From NCBI RefSeq assembly GCF_026213295.1, contig NC_079426.1, positions 21,433,639 to 21,497,638 on the forward strand: a stretch of 64,000 bases of DNA, in the 5' to 3' direction. This DNA comes from Gadus chalcogrammus. Lineage: Eukaryota > Chordata > Actinopteri > Gadiformes > Gadidae. Made by a program: the position numbers and the translations under genes. The notes under the pieces are model-generated. The model had not been told where the DNA came from and did not search any database. It worked only from the letters and a program-made list of their open reading frames with translations. Below are positions 47,973 through 57,716 of this stretch, in pieces. The number at the start of each line of letters is the position of its first letter. Within the stretch, counting starts at the first letter, position 1.

Positions 47973-48649
47973 CCCACGATCCCTATTCTGAAGACTCAAC
48001 ACCATGAAGTTAAAGGAGCTGTTAACATGACTTTCTCGACCAAGGAGCACCAGGACAGTGCAAAAGAAGCTCTGGAATCGAAGTACAAGGCTACCTCAAA
48101 GACCACAGAGAGATAGAAGCTGGATCCTAAGCTGACAATGTTTGATCTGGAGGCTGAGTACAGCTGTGGTGAGGACCTAGAGAAGAAGATCCTAGAAAAG
48201 TATCAGGGTATTCGGCGGCTGAAAGAAGAAGGAGAATTGTTCAAGGTTGTTTTCCTTGACAAAAAGACCAAGGATTTTGCAGTACTCCAGGTTTCACCTA
48301 GAATCAGGTAGTGTTTGAGGGAGTCCGGTGACTGGATACATGTAGACCTCCGACAGCACAGAGTCAGAGATAGGTACCATGTGGTACAGTGCTTCGACTG
48401 CCAGGAATACGGACACATGAGTGGCTCTCCGCACTGTAAGAAGAAAAGTACACCTGTCTGCTCGTATTGCGCTGGTTCACACACTTCTAAAGACTGCCAA
48501 AGACGCAAAAGTAAGGATACTGCCGCTATCAAGTGTAGTAACTGCAGCCACAGCAACAACAAGAGAGAGAAGGATAAGTGTAGGACACACACAGCAGCTG
48601 ATAGGCTCTGTCCCTTTGTTACGACCGGCCTAGGGGAACCGGACATAAC

Positions 48650-48738
48650 CCTCGCCCTAAGGGCGAAGGACGAAGGGCTAAGGACGAAGGGCTAAGGACG
48701 AAGGGCGAAGGACGAAGGGCGAAGGGCGAAGGGCGACT
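48650..48738. repeat. Heptamer minisatellite (gaaggrc)n
   Basis: About 11 units of gaagggc, gaaggac and taaggac variants replace the body of the 3' LTR. Confidence 0.85.
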
Positions 48739-48773
48739 AAATCATGGCAAAATCTCACAACATCTGACTTAAA

Positions 48774-49028
48774 TCAAGGCCGAAAGAAAGAACGGAGGAT
48801 ACGGCTGTAGGTTTTTCTAATACCTAAATGACCGGACATGCTATGGTCATCAGCCAAACCTAGCATCTGGGGACGAAACTGCTGTGGCACTACCACCTGA
48901 CTCACAGTCCCATAGGCTGGACCAGAACGAGGACTCCAGCGGCGCATCAGAACCTCATCATCTACCAGGTAGGACCCAGACTTATGACATCTCTGGAGAC
49001 GGGAACACTTTACCACCGGCCAGATCAT
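48774..49028 (-). pseudogene. Gypsy integrase N-terminal fragment
   Basis: It contains VLMRRWSPRSG, then LGLADDHSMSGHLGIRKTY and SRILRSFFRP, which is the His-His half of the integrase zinc finger. The Cys pair and catalytic core are missing. It joins the protease region directly, so RT and RNase H are deleted. Confidence 0.65.
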
Positions 49029-49528
49029 TTCCGAGGATCAGATCAATACCAGCTATTGGCAACTGGGGCCTCACAGCGATTTTGAATTTTCCTGACGCAA
49101 TCCCAGAAGTTAACTGAATGAAATGCAATGGGGCAAGTCCAGCACTTAGCTTCACCCCCCATGCTATAATGTCAGCACCAGAGTAAGACTGAGCTGAAAA
49201 GGGGAGAACACCTTCACATATGAGACTGTTTCGCCCCGGTATCCCGCAGGATAGTGATTGGAACTGGCTTATCCACACCCTCATGGGAAACAGAACCTTG
49301 TGTAACAAATGGGTGTGGGGCAGGAACACCAGCCAGATTACTCCGCTCAACCCCAACCGTGGGAGCTGGCTCACCCATCCATCCCCTTTCACTCAACTTG
49401 GCAAAGAGCAGCTCATACAACTCTTCTTTCTTTGTGCTAGAAGATACCTGCACATCCCACAAATCGGCGATAAGGCCCAACTCAGCCCTTTTACATTTTC
49501 TTAATACCTCTACAGTCGGATTAGCCAC
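48985..49528 (-). pseudogene. Gypsy gag start joined to protease
   Basis: ATG 49528, MANPTVEVLRKCKRAELGLI and 'KKEELYELLFAKL', a common fish Gypsy gag start. Most of gag is missing and the frame runs into protease: ILRDTGAKQS (active site DTGA) near 49225, then a frameshift and continuation through 'LTSGIASGKFKIAVRPQLP' and DLILGNDLAGGKV. Confidence 0.7.
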
Positions 49529-49599
49529 AAACTATTCTAATCTGAACTCCATTCCTTCCGCCACACAAAAAAAACTACTACCAACGACAAGAAAAAAAG

Positions 49600-49617
49600 A
49601 TCCCGGACGAGCCCCCA
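49600..49617 (-). other. Primer binding site, tRNA-Pro type
   Basis: Complement tgggggctcgtccgggat, four bases inside the 5' LTR edge at 49622. Confidence 0.9.
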
Positions 49618-49621
49618 ATTA

Positions 49622-50246
49622 TGTTACGACCGGCCTAGGGGAACCGGACATAACACATGGTGCTCCCCTCTTTTCCCACTCCCAAGGACGACCAGGCACA
49701 CAGGGCTGCAGTCCAGCATAAGTTGATTTATTCAATTGATGGAGCCTCGGGGTGAGCATAGCCAAAACAACAAACAAAACCATCTAACCCCAAAACTAAC
49801 TTCCCTAACCGACAAACCAAAGAAAGCAAAGTTCACAGGATTCTCACTGACTCCCTATGTGATAAACAGGAGAAAACAACGATAAACCAAACAAGCTACT
49901 CACCCCTACGATTACCTGGACTGCTTAAGTTTTAACATAACAAAACACAATACAATATAATGCCACATGGTAAGCCTGGTGCAGTTGGGAGCAGGGTCAA
50001 GAGAAGGAGGATGATTGTCTCCAGCGGCGGCCATTTATAGCAGCTCCTCCAGCCCCAGCACCAATCAACAGCCAGCACCTGGAGAAACACCAATGGTGGT
50101 AGCACCACCCTCAGGCCGGGAGGAGCAGCACCTGGAGAGGGAGAGAGCCTAAGGGTGCTAACACCACCCTCAGGCCGGGAGGATCCACAGCACAGACGAC
50201 ATCCATACAACGCTGCAAAATACACATACGACCCTGGGTCGTAACA
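49622..50246 (-). repeat. Gypsy LTR, 625 bp
   Basis: TG..CA ends with TGTTACGACC inverted at the right end. It carries a duplicated patch, caccaccctcaggccgggagga, at 50104-50126 and again at 50161-50183. Confidence 0.85.
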
Positions 50247-50354
50247 CCCTTCCACGTCAAAGAGAGAGCTCAGATCATGGGGAGGACCTTCGGGAGTGAT
50301 GAGGCAAAAAACTACTATGTTCAGAGGTCAAGGGATCTTCAAAAATAACTTGGG

Positions 50355-51566
50355 ATGAACTAATACTGGCAAGTTTCAATGCACACTCCATTGTGAACAA
50401 AACAGTTGGTGTTCTTGAGCATCTTGCAGACCAGGAGATTGATACATGCTTTGTTCAGGAGACTTTCCTCCGGCATGCAGATACTGCAAAGCTACAAGAG
50501 ATCAAAGACTATGGCTGGGGAATAGTTTCTGACCCACGGAAGTACCGTTCTGGAGGGGGTATTGCTGTTATCTACAACAAAAACCTCAAGCTGAAGTCCA
50601 ATACTAATGTTAAGAAATACAAATCCTGTAATGGAGACTGTTATTGAGACCGAGAGTGCGATGCTACGTCTGGTAAATATCTACAGGCCACCGTACACGA
50701 AGAAGGCTCGGTATACTGAGTGTTTTTTCCTTGAGGAATTTAGTGATTACCTCTCTGACCTCTCCAATAAGCCAGGAACTCCAGTTATGGCCGGCGACTT
50801 CAACATACACGTTGAGCGACCTGGTGACCACTACCCTGAGAAGTTTTTGACACTACTTAGCCAACATGGACTTCAACAGTGTGTGCCACTGGTGCCAACG
50901 CACAATCTTGGAGGGACACTTGACCTTATTATCACAACAGATGGGTTTAGAGACTGTGTGCACTCTATTAGTGTTGTAGACTCGGGAACATCATCGGACC
51001 ATTCTCTGGTGAGAGCAGAAGTTTCAGCTAGTGTCTCACATCTTGTTGATGATGCTAGGAAAATCAGTTACAGGGACTTTAACAAGATTGTTATTGAGGA
51101 TTTCAGGGAGGATATCCTACAATCGGATCTGTGTCGCTGGAGCAAGTGGTGCTCTGCGAGCCTTGAGGAATCTGTCTCTCTCTACAACAAAGTACTGCTG
51201 GAACTCATTGACAAGCACTGTCCGGTTATCAACAAGACTGTCAAGGGAAAAGATCGCCCCTGGATGGATGAGGAGTTACGTGTATTGCAGAGGAAAAGAA
51301 GGGCTGCAGAGACAGCATGGAGGAAGGGAAAAGGAACACACGATGATTACGTCAGGCTCAGGAACGGTTTCTGTGGTTTAGAGAAGAAGAAGAGGATTGC
51401 CTTTACCAGGAAGTCTCTATTAGCTTCTGCAAGTGACACGAAATCCTTGTATAAGAAAGTTTACAAGCTGACTGGTAAACAATCCCAAGTCCTGCCTTCT
51501 AGTAAAGATACAAAGAAAACCAGAGGAAACCAGCAGATGATGATTTTAAGTACCCTGTGGGAATAA
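50355..51566 (+). pseudogene. LINE ORF2 APE-type endonuclease
   Basis: The endonuclease motifs are in order: LASFNAHSIVNK, CFVQETFL (catalytic Glu), GGGIAVIY, then after a frameshift near 50610-50640 VNIYRPPYT, MAGDFNIHVE (Asp/Asn pair) and SSDHSLV (catalytic Asp-His). After this comes a linker with PWMDEELRVLQRKRRAAE. A second shift near 51550 leads into RT. Start codon uncertain; the domain begins near WDELILASFN at 50352. Confidence 0.8.
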
Positions 51567-53342
51567 AGTGTGAAGCATTTCATCACATCAGCAAAGATTC
51601 TCTGTTGAAGTACATCTCTAAACTGTCCAGCAAGTTCTGCTGCTTAGACCCTATACCAACATTCCTCCTGAAGAAGTGCTCAAACAAGCTTGCGCCCATT
51701 CTACTGCACATTGTTAACATCTCGATGATGCAGGGTGAGTTTCCTAGTGAGTTGAAGAAGGCGGTTGTCAAACCGACCCTAAAGAAGAAGGATGCAGATC
51801 CAGACTGCTTGAAGAACTAAAGACCAGTCTCAAACCTTCCTGTTGTCTCTAAGCTTCTTGAGCGGATAGTCCTAGACCAGCTGAACAGCCAACTGCAGAC
51901 CAACAACCTCCACTGCCCAGTTCAGTCTGGGTACAGACCAAATCACAGCTGTGAGACGCTGCTTGTGAAGATGACTGATGTTATCTTTAGGGAAATTCAT
52001 GCAGATAATATTGTTATTGTTGTCTTGCTGGATTTATCAGCAGCCTTTGATACCATCGATCATAAGAGACTTCTAAAGAAGCTGGAGAATGATTTCGGTA
52101 TAACAGGTTCTGCCCTGAACTGGTTCAAGTCATATCTCAAGGACAGGTCCTTTGGTGTGAAGATTGATGTATCCATCTCTAACCTGCTGTGTCTACTATT
52201 TGGAGTTCCCCAAGGCTCACTTCTAGGACCCATCCTGTTCATTCTATACATAAAACAGTTACAGAAGATAGCAGAGAAATACGGTCTCAGTATACAACTC
52301 TATGCGGATGATTCCCAGTTGTATATATCATTCCACCCAATGAGACCTACTGAACTCTGTGATATTACAGCAAGGATCAACAACTGTCTGTCAGAGATAA
52401 AAAGCTGGATGATTGAGAACTTCATGAAACTCAATGAAAGCAAGACGGAGCTGCTCGTGATGGGTAAGCCGCTTGTTCTCAAGAAACACAACCTTGAAGT
52501 AAAGATACAGTTTGGTGACACTACCATCACACCAACTATCTGTAAAGGAGACAGCTGGAAAAACCTGGGTGTTCTCTTGGATGCATCACTGAACATGGAG
52601 AGACAAGTCAACAATGTCAAGCAGAAGTGCAGCTGGGATATGACAAACCTCAGAACCATCAGACGGTAACTTGGTGAGAAGGTGAAACTCATGCTGATCA
52701 AGCAGCTAATCATCTCTAAGCTTGATTACTGTAACGCTCTGTACATGAATCTCACGAAGACAAGGCTTAGGAAACTCAAATCAGTGTTGAACACAGGTGT
52801 ACGTTTCATCTATGACAGGGATGGGCAACTTTCATGATAAAGAGGGCCACATTTTTTATCATAACCATCGGAGGGCCACATGACTGCACACTTCAACTAA
52901 ACGTGAGCTGAGAGAAGCTACATAATTTTGAATTTGGTAGATGATTTCCTGTATTCTGGTGCATTTTGGCGATGGCCACTACCTAAAAAATCGTCCAGAA
53001 TCATAACGTATGTACGGTATGTTAATTGAACCAACATACATTAATTTCATGTTTTCCATGCTCAAACAGCCACATGAATGGTCAGTATTTTTATCAGTGC
53101 AAAGGGCTCACATACATCATCATTCAATGAAGTCAAAAAACTGAAAAACAGTGGCCCAACATTAAGTGCAACAACTCAATGAACTCAAACCCAACAAACA
53201 GTTGTAGTAGTTGTAGTGGCGACTCAAGTGGATCTTTAATGACTGATATCGCTTCTAAGCAAACTAGACGCATGGGTTTGCCTTTGAATTCTATGAATTC
53301 TTCTCATCTTTCTTGAACGAGTTTTCTGTAACTCGATCAATT

Positions 53343-53374
<32 letters not shown>

Positions 53375-53720
53375 TCAGGGATGGGCCGCCAGTTGCCCAT
53401 CCCTGATCTATGACATCACAGATATGAACGTTGACCTCACTCCTTACTACAAGAAGGCTCACATCCTCCCAATTGAACAACAGATATTTTTCAAAGTATG
53501 TCTTCTCTGCTTTAAAGTAGTGAATGGGGTTGCCCCAGTGTATCTCCAGGAGCTTGTCACAATGAGTAGTAATGATCCGACCTTGAGGGAGTCAAGACTT
53601 TGTCCGGCTGATGTCGTGCAGATGAAGCTACCAAAGATCTCCAAGCTGAAAGCAACAAACAGGCGCTTCAGTAACTATGCACCAGAAGCCTGGAACTCAC
53701 TTCCATCTAGATTGAGATAG
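51567..53720 (+). pseudogene. LINE ORF2 reverse transcriptase and C-terminus
   Basis: Fingers: DPIPTFLLKKC and RPVSNLPVVSKLLE, separated by a TAA at 51818-51820. Palm: LDLSAAFDTIDH, GVPQGSLLGPILFILY and the catalytic LYADDSQLY. Another TAA lies at 52667-52669 within one frame. The hAT element at 52816-53405 interrupts the part after LDYCNALY. The C-terminal block resumes with APVYLQELV and ends NYAPEAWNSLPSRLR with TAG at 53718-53720. The short 3' UTR follows. Confidence 0.8.
52808..53413. mobile_element. hAT non-autonomous element, 590 bp, TSD ATCTATGA
   Basis: The body is 52816-53405. The TIRs cagggatgggcaact and agttgcccatccctg are perfect over 15 bp. An 8-bp duplication, atctatga, lies at 52808-52815 and 53406-53413. 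Just inside the right end is another cagggatgggc (53376-53386), making a small palindrome with the terminus. It contains (ATT)n and (AT)n at 53340-53375 and no coding sequence. It interrupts the LINE ORF2 C-terminus. Confidence 0.92.
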
Positions 53721-53974
53721 ATTGATAATATCAGCATTTTCAAGGGCCAATTGAAAAAAAATCTTTTTGAACATCTGTAGACGTACTTTCATGTTTCCTA
53801 CTTGAAACAGTTTATCTGTCTTCCATGGAGTGCTATATATTTGCTTCTACCATATGTTTTTGTTAAAGTTAGGAGTGTAGAGCCACCCTGACATGGGCAA
53901 TATTCTGTCTATTTTATAGTAAGTCTATTGTTGCATATGGGCGGGATATAAATATTTTGTTTCGTTTCGTTTCG

Positions 53975-54880
53975 TGTGTGCGTGAGTGTAGGCCTATGTT
54001 ATTTGCTTCTGACTTATTCCTATATCAGGTGTTGTGCTGTTGCTATGGAAGCAACATGGCAGATAAATGGAGATAGATCCGTGAGGCCAGGTGGGGGAAA
54101 AAAACAATACCTGGTACTGAAATAGTGACTCATTATTCTTGACAAGCCACACATAGATACAACTGTGCATATATGTAAACACACGGCTCTCGAGATGCTG
54201 CAGTATCATGGGGAGAACAAACAAAGGAGAAAATAAAGCAAAAAAAAGAGATGGTATTACCTGTCAAGGGCCATTTAATTGCATTGTACAGAGACGCTCC
54301 GTTGTTTGACAGGAAATCAGGGCTGGTAAATACTGAAATACATTTTTGCAATATAGCTGTTTGTTTTGTTGTGGGGTTATTTTGGGAATGTAAGAAGGGT
54401 TGGACTGCTACTCATTATTGTAATTTGTGTGTGTATTTCACTAGTGTAGCACGCCAGTGAACAAAGTCCATTGCAAGCAGCTCGTTTTGACAGGGCTATG
54501 AGCTACAGCCTTTTCAAAGGCATCCCTTTTGCTAATTCAGCTTTTCCACCATGATAAATTACAGTCGACCATAAATGCACAAAACATGTCAAACCTAAAC
54601 AGTAACTTTTTCACATCTGTGATGGAACGTTATCCATCACGTAAAACATACAATTCAAACCAATTTTCACTTTTTATGAAGACAAAGCACAGAGGATTGT
54701 TATTATCTCATCATAAAAAAACATCAGGTTTTACAAAAGAGTGACTTGTAAAGTAAATGTCATGTAATTCTATACTTTGAAGGCTAGAAGACTGTAGTAA
54801 TCATTGTTTCACCCAATGAATTGCTTTTTCAGAAACAAACAAAGGGTAAAGAAATATCTACCATGAATACAGTAAATATA
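53975..54880. other. Unannotated spacer
   Basis: No gene, RNA or repeat is recognised between the LINE tail and the next simple repeats. Confidence 0.5.
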
Positions 54881-54918
54881 AATGAATAAATAAATGAATA
54901 AATAAATGAATAAATAAA

Positions 54919-54977
<59 letters not shown>
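54881..54977. repeat. (AATAAATG)n then (AT)n
   Basis: An octamer tract at 54881-54922 runs straight into an (AT)n tract to 54977. Confidence 0.95.
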
Positions 54978-54981
<4 letters not shown>

Positions 54982-55015
54982 GTATGATTATCAAAAAAGA
55001 ATCATATTTTGTGAT

Positions 55016-55479
55016 TAGGGCTGTCAAGCGATTAAAATATTTAATCACGATTAATCGCATTAATGCCATAGTTAACTCACGATTAATCGCGACTAATCAC
55101 TTTTTTTTTTTATATGCTAAATATCCCTTGAATTCTTCGTCCCATTAATTTTTCTCATTTTAATGCTCTTATCAACATGGAGAAGTGCATCGGCTTGCCT
55201 TGTGTAAATGTTTTTTTATTGATAACAACATTGGCATATACTGATCAAAACAGGACGGTACAAAAAAAAAGCCTATAATGCAATTAAACGATGAACATAC
55301 AAAGATATGCCTTGAACATAGCAGTCAGGCTACTGCTTCTTTGTTTTGAGCCCAAAAAAATTTATATATACATTTTTTTATTTTTTTTATAATAATTTGC
55401 TTTAATGGCGCGTTAAATAAATTAACGCCGTTAAAATTGGTTTGCGTTAACGCCGTTAATAACGCGTTTAACTGACAGC

Positions 55480-55483
<4 letters not shown>
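55016..55483. mobile_element. hAT-type MITE with TAGRGCTGTCA ends
   Basis: The left end tagggctgtcaagcgattaaa and right end tgacagctcta are inverted copies. The interior has many gattaatcgc and taacgccgtta words, the hallmark of a very abundant non-autonomous hAT repeat in fish and other animals. No coding. The TSD is not clear because (AT)n adjoins the right end. Confidence 0.8.
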
Positions 55484-55514
<31 letters not shown>

Positions 55515-56806
55515 CTGCCTTCAAAATGCACGACGGTCGCTATGCAACACACTTTAGCGTCCCTCCGAGAGAAGCCTCAGCTAGAGCGGTTCGCCGGCAA
55601 TTTATCCTATGGAGCAGTTCACTCGCGGTGTGCCTTAGCTTTCATTAGTCTCTCCATCGCCTTGCTCACTCCCGGAGTAACAACATTTACACCCTCTCCA
55701 TCGTTATTTTTGTAATTCAATTACGTAAAATGTTTAGTGAATGCAATGTTTTTTACCTCTTAGTAATTCCCATTAAAAAATAATTACATCCACGTCTTTG
55801 ATTGTGGAGCCATAGAGAAGATCTGATCTCAGAATCTGACTCATTCCAACCTCATGAATCCATAACACAGGCATTTTAAATGGCAATGATATTGTATTAT
55901 ACCCTGGTATGTGTCCCCTTTGTATTCAGAAAAACCCTGTCTATATTAAAACATACCACGCCATGTTTTTGGAGTTAAAATATTTTCCTTGTAACATTAA
56001 AAAGGAACACATTCACACAAAGCTTTCTGTCACGAACACAAGTTCACACAAAACACACACAAACATTAATTACAAATATAACACCAAGCCATGGTTCAAG
56101 GATCTTTCCTACAGATAATGTGTGCTCAGGGTGGACTTCCTTGGAATAGACACTGCATGCCTGTTGAGAAGACATCACCCCCACATGGATAAGTTGTACC
56201 TTGTACACCGTTCTTTTTAGGCCAAACCATAGAAATAAGCTTGCTACACTGTTGTCTTGGCAACTGAAGCAAATATGCAGGACTATTCTTGGTGAGGCTG
56301 TGGTTATTTCTGCGCCTGGCATCATGGCCACGTATGTCGGTTCACCCTTGCACGGTTCAAACACAAAGGGGTGTGATGAACGACACATACTGACACCCTT
56401 CACGTAAAATCTAAACAGAAACACAATGAAATGATTGATGAACTACAATGGAATACCATATCGTACCCACTGCAACCCCCCATAACTGAATCAAAATCAA
56501 CTGAATAACATCATCATGGAATATAAACTAATGGTGATTTTTTGAGTGCAACCCGTGACAGCCAGGATGGAATAATTGAGGATCACAGGAGGTTGAATTG
56601 CAATTGTGCGCCTAGCCCTCTGTGATGCAGTATTAGAGGGGGGTATCGAAATCATTGAAGGAGGACAGGGGAGATCCCCGGAGCTGAATAGAGAGCGACT
56701 CATAAAGCCTGATGCACGCACCCCGTTAACGTTATCTGTTTGGCAGACCCGAACCAGGCAGACAGCTGCAGCTCATCATCTGATTAGCATTGCAATCAAT
56801 CACTCG

Positions 56807-56808
<2 letters not shown>
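55484..56808. other. (AT)n followed by an unannotated stretch
   Basis: (AT)n to 55512. The remainder has no gene I can support. The minus ORF 56044-56424 has no recognised domain. Confidence 0.45.

Positions 56809-56891
<83 letters not shown>
56809..56891. repeat. (GT)n microsatellite
   Basis: An uninterrupted gt run of about 41 units. Confidence 0.98.
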
Positions 56892-56893
<2 letters not shown>

Positions 56894-57110
56894 ATTACTG
56901 GCTTTTGTTAACTATAACTGCATCAAAATGGGTCACAATAATATATAATCTCTGATACCATCCAAGTTGGTCGATGCCGCAATAAGTCACTCATCTGTGT
57001 GTTAAACCAAAACATGTAATAACAAAATGATCATTAAATATGTGTCACTACTACAAATATGTGCAGGGAGATTGAATCAATATAAGCCCTCCCACCAAAC
57101 ACGGTGAGCA

Positions 57111-57117
57111 GTGTGTG

Positions 57118-57202
<85 letters not shown>
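57111..57202. repeat. (GT)n microsatellite
   Basis: A gt run with one interruption near 57120, followed by gatagataga. Confidence 0.97.
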
Positions 57203-57207
<5 letters not shown>

Positions 57208-57404
57208 GATAGAGAATAACTTTATTTCATGCAATACATGAGCAATTCATTGGTTACAGCTGCACTAATAAAATAAAGACAATATTAGTATGTCCAGCAT
57301 GCATGAAAATCCAAAAGTGATTACATGCCATGCCATAGTGGCATGCCTAACCCTGCGTTCACACCAAAAGATGCATTTGCTGCCCGAACGCGTTGTCGCC
57401 GAAG

Positions 57405-57486
57405 TTTTGCGGCGCAGCAAATCAAGTTTTGTGGCGCAGCAAAGGTTTTGCGGCGCAGCAAAAGTTTTGCGGCGCAGCAAAAGTTT
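57405..57486. repeat. 19-bp subterminal tandem repeat
   Basis: gttttgcggcgcagcaaa repeats four to five times with small changes. Similar words recur near the right end (58570-58720). Confidence 0.85.
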
Positions 57487-57551
57487 GCAGTGCGGGAAGT
57501 TTCGCGGCACGGCAAGTTTTGCCCGCGGTGCTTCTGAATTCATTCACAACC

Positions 57552-57716
57552 ATGGCCGACATTACAAGCATTGCATGTCTTTACCTGTTGTGGAAGAGGG
57601 AGAGACGTCGGAATGCCCGTCGTTTATGGGTTCATGAGACCATTCGGAGCCTGGAAGGCCGGTGCTGCCTGGCACTCAACTGGGTTTTGTTTGGGGTTGT
57701 TATTCTAGCCCTTTAG
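57552..57716 (+). pseudogene. Harbinger transposase N-terminal remnant, 54 codons
   Basis: ATG at 57552 in context accatgg. MADITSIACLYLLWKRERRR is followed by NARRLWVHE, like the RR-x-WVH motif at the start of HARBI1-type nucleases, then a hydrophobic end and TAG. The catalytic part is missing. A related start region occurs at 11934. Confidence 0.5.

Larger units (their letters stand above)
29767..47977 (-). mobile_element. Tandem Gypsy block: LTR-internal-LTR-internal-LTR within one CCCAC TSD
   Basis: Three 151-bp LTRs lie at 29772-29922, 38797-38947 and 47822-47972, each starting tgtgatgttg and ending aacactaca, and identical by eye. CCCAC flanks the whole block (29767-29771, 47973-47977) but not the central LTR. 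The unit offset is exactly 9,025 bp. The primer-site side of the central and right LTRs reads tggcaacgaggata on the minus strand. The polypurine side, an A-run followed by gaagagtgtga, sits next to the left and central LTRs. Nine base differences between units are visible (29989/39014, 34918/43943, 35066/44091, 35595/44620, 36781/45806, 36850/45875, 37140/46165, 37664/46689, 38459/47484). This fits unequal LTR-LTR recombination after insertion, or an assembly artefact. Confidence 0.9.
48612..50251 (-). mobile_element. Internally deleted Gypsy with tRNA-Pro primer site
   Basis: The 5' LTR is 49622-50246 (TGTTACGACC...GGGTCGTAACA). CCCTT flanks the element (48612-48616, 50247-50251). The primer site at 49600-49617, complement tgggggctcgtccgggat, is the classic tRNA-Pro match, 4 bases from the LTR. 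Coding is a gag start, protease and an integrase zinc-finger piece joined by deletions. The other LTR survives only as 33 bp (48617-48649), followed by a heptamer minisatellite. It sits in the LINE's ORF1. Confidence 0.85.
47978..50346 (+). pseudogene. LINE ORF1, C-terminal segment with zinc knuckles
   Basis: It continues the frame from 29771. It has two premature stops, TAG at 48114-48116 and TAG at 48309-48311, both in the same frame. Three Cys/His clusters follow: CFDCQEYGHMSGSPHC, CSYCAGSHTSKDC and CSNCSHSNN...C, typical of gag-like ORF1 nucleic-acid-binding regions. The frame is then interrupted by the second Gypsy (48617-50246) and resumes for about 30 codons (VKERAQIMG) to a TAA near 50344. 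Confidence 0.7.
29230..53974 (+). mobile_element. Jockey-superfamily LINE (CR1/L2/Daphne-like) split by three insertions
   Basis: The LINE pieces are about 29230-29771, 47978-48616, 50252-52815 and 53414-53974. They rejoin cleanly when one copy of each target duplication is removed: SVP/TIPIL across the Gypsy block, LCP/FHV across the second Gypsy, and FIYD/ITDM across the hAT element. ORF1 is a zinc-knuckle protein. ORF2 has APE endonuclease and RT. The 3' end is a short UTR ending in a (TTTCG)n tail at 53957-53974. The total without insertions is about 4.3 kb. Nonsense and frameshift changes show that it is dead. The 5' boundary is approximate, and the exact clade is uncertain. Confidence 0.85.

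Noticed and set aside
29767..47977. Two independent insertions of the same Gypsy side by side
   Set aside because: The central LTR has no TSD and both units carry the same Pao at the same base with the same deletion and LTR differences, so duplication is the simpler reading.
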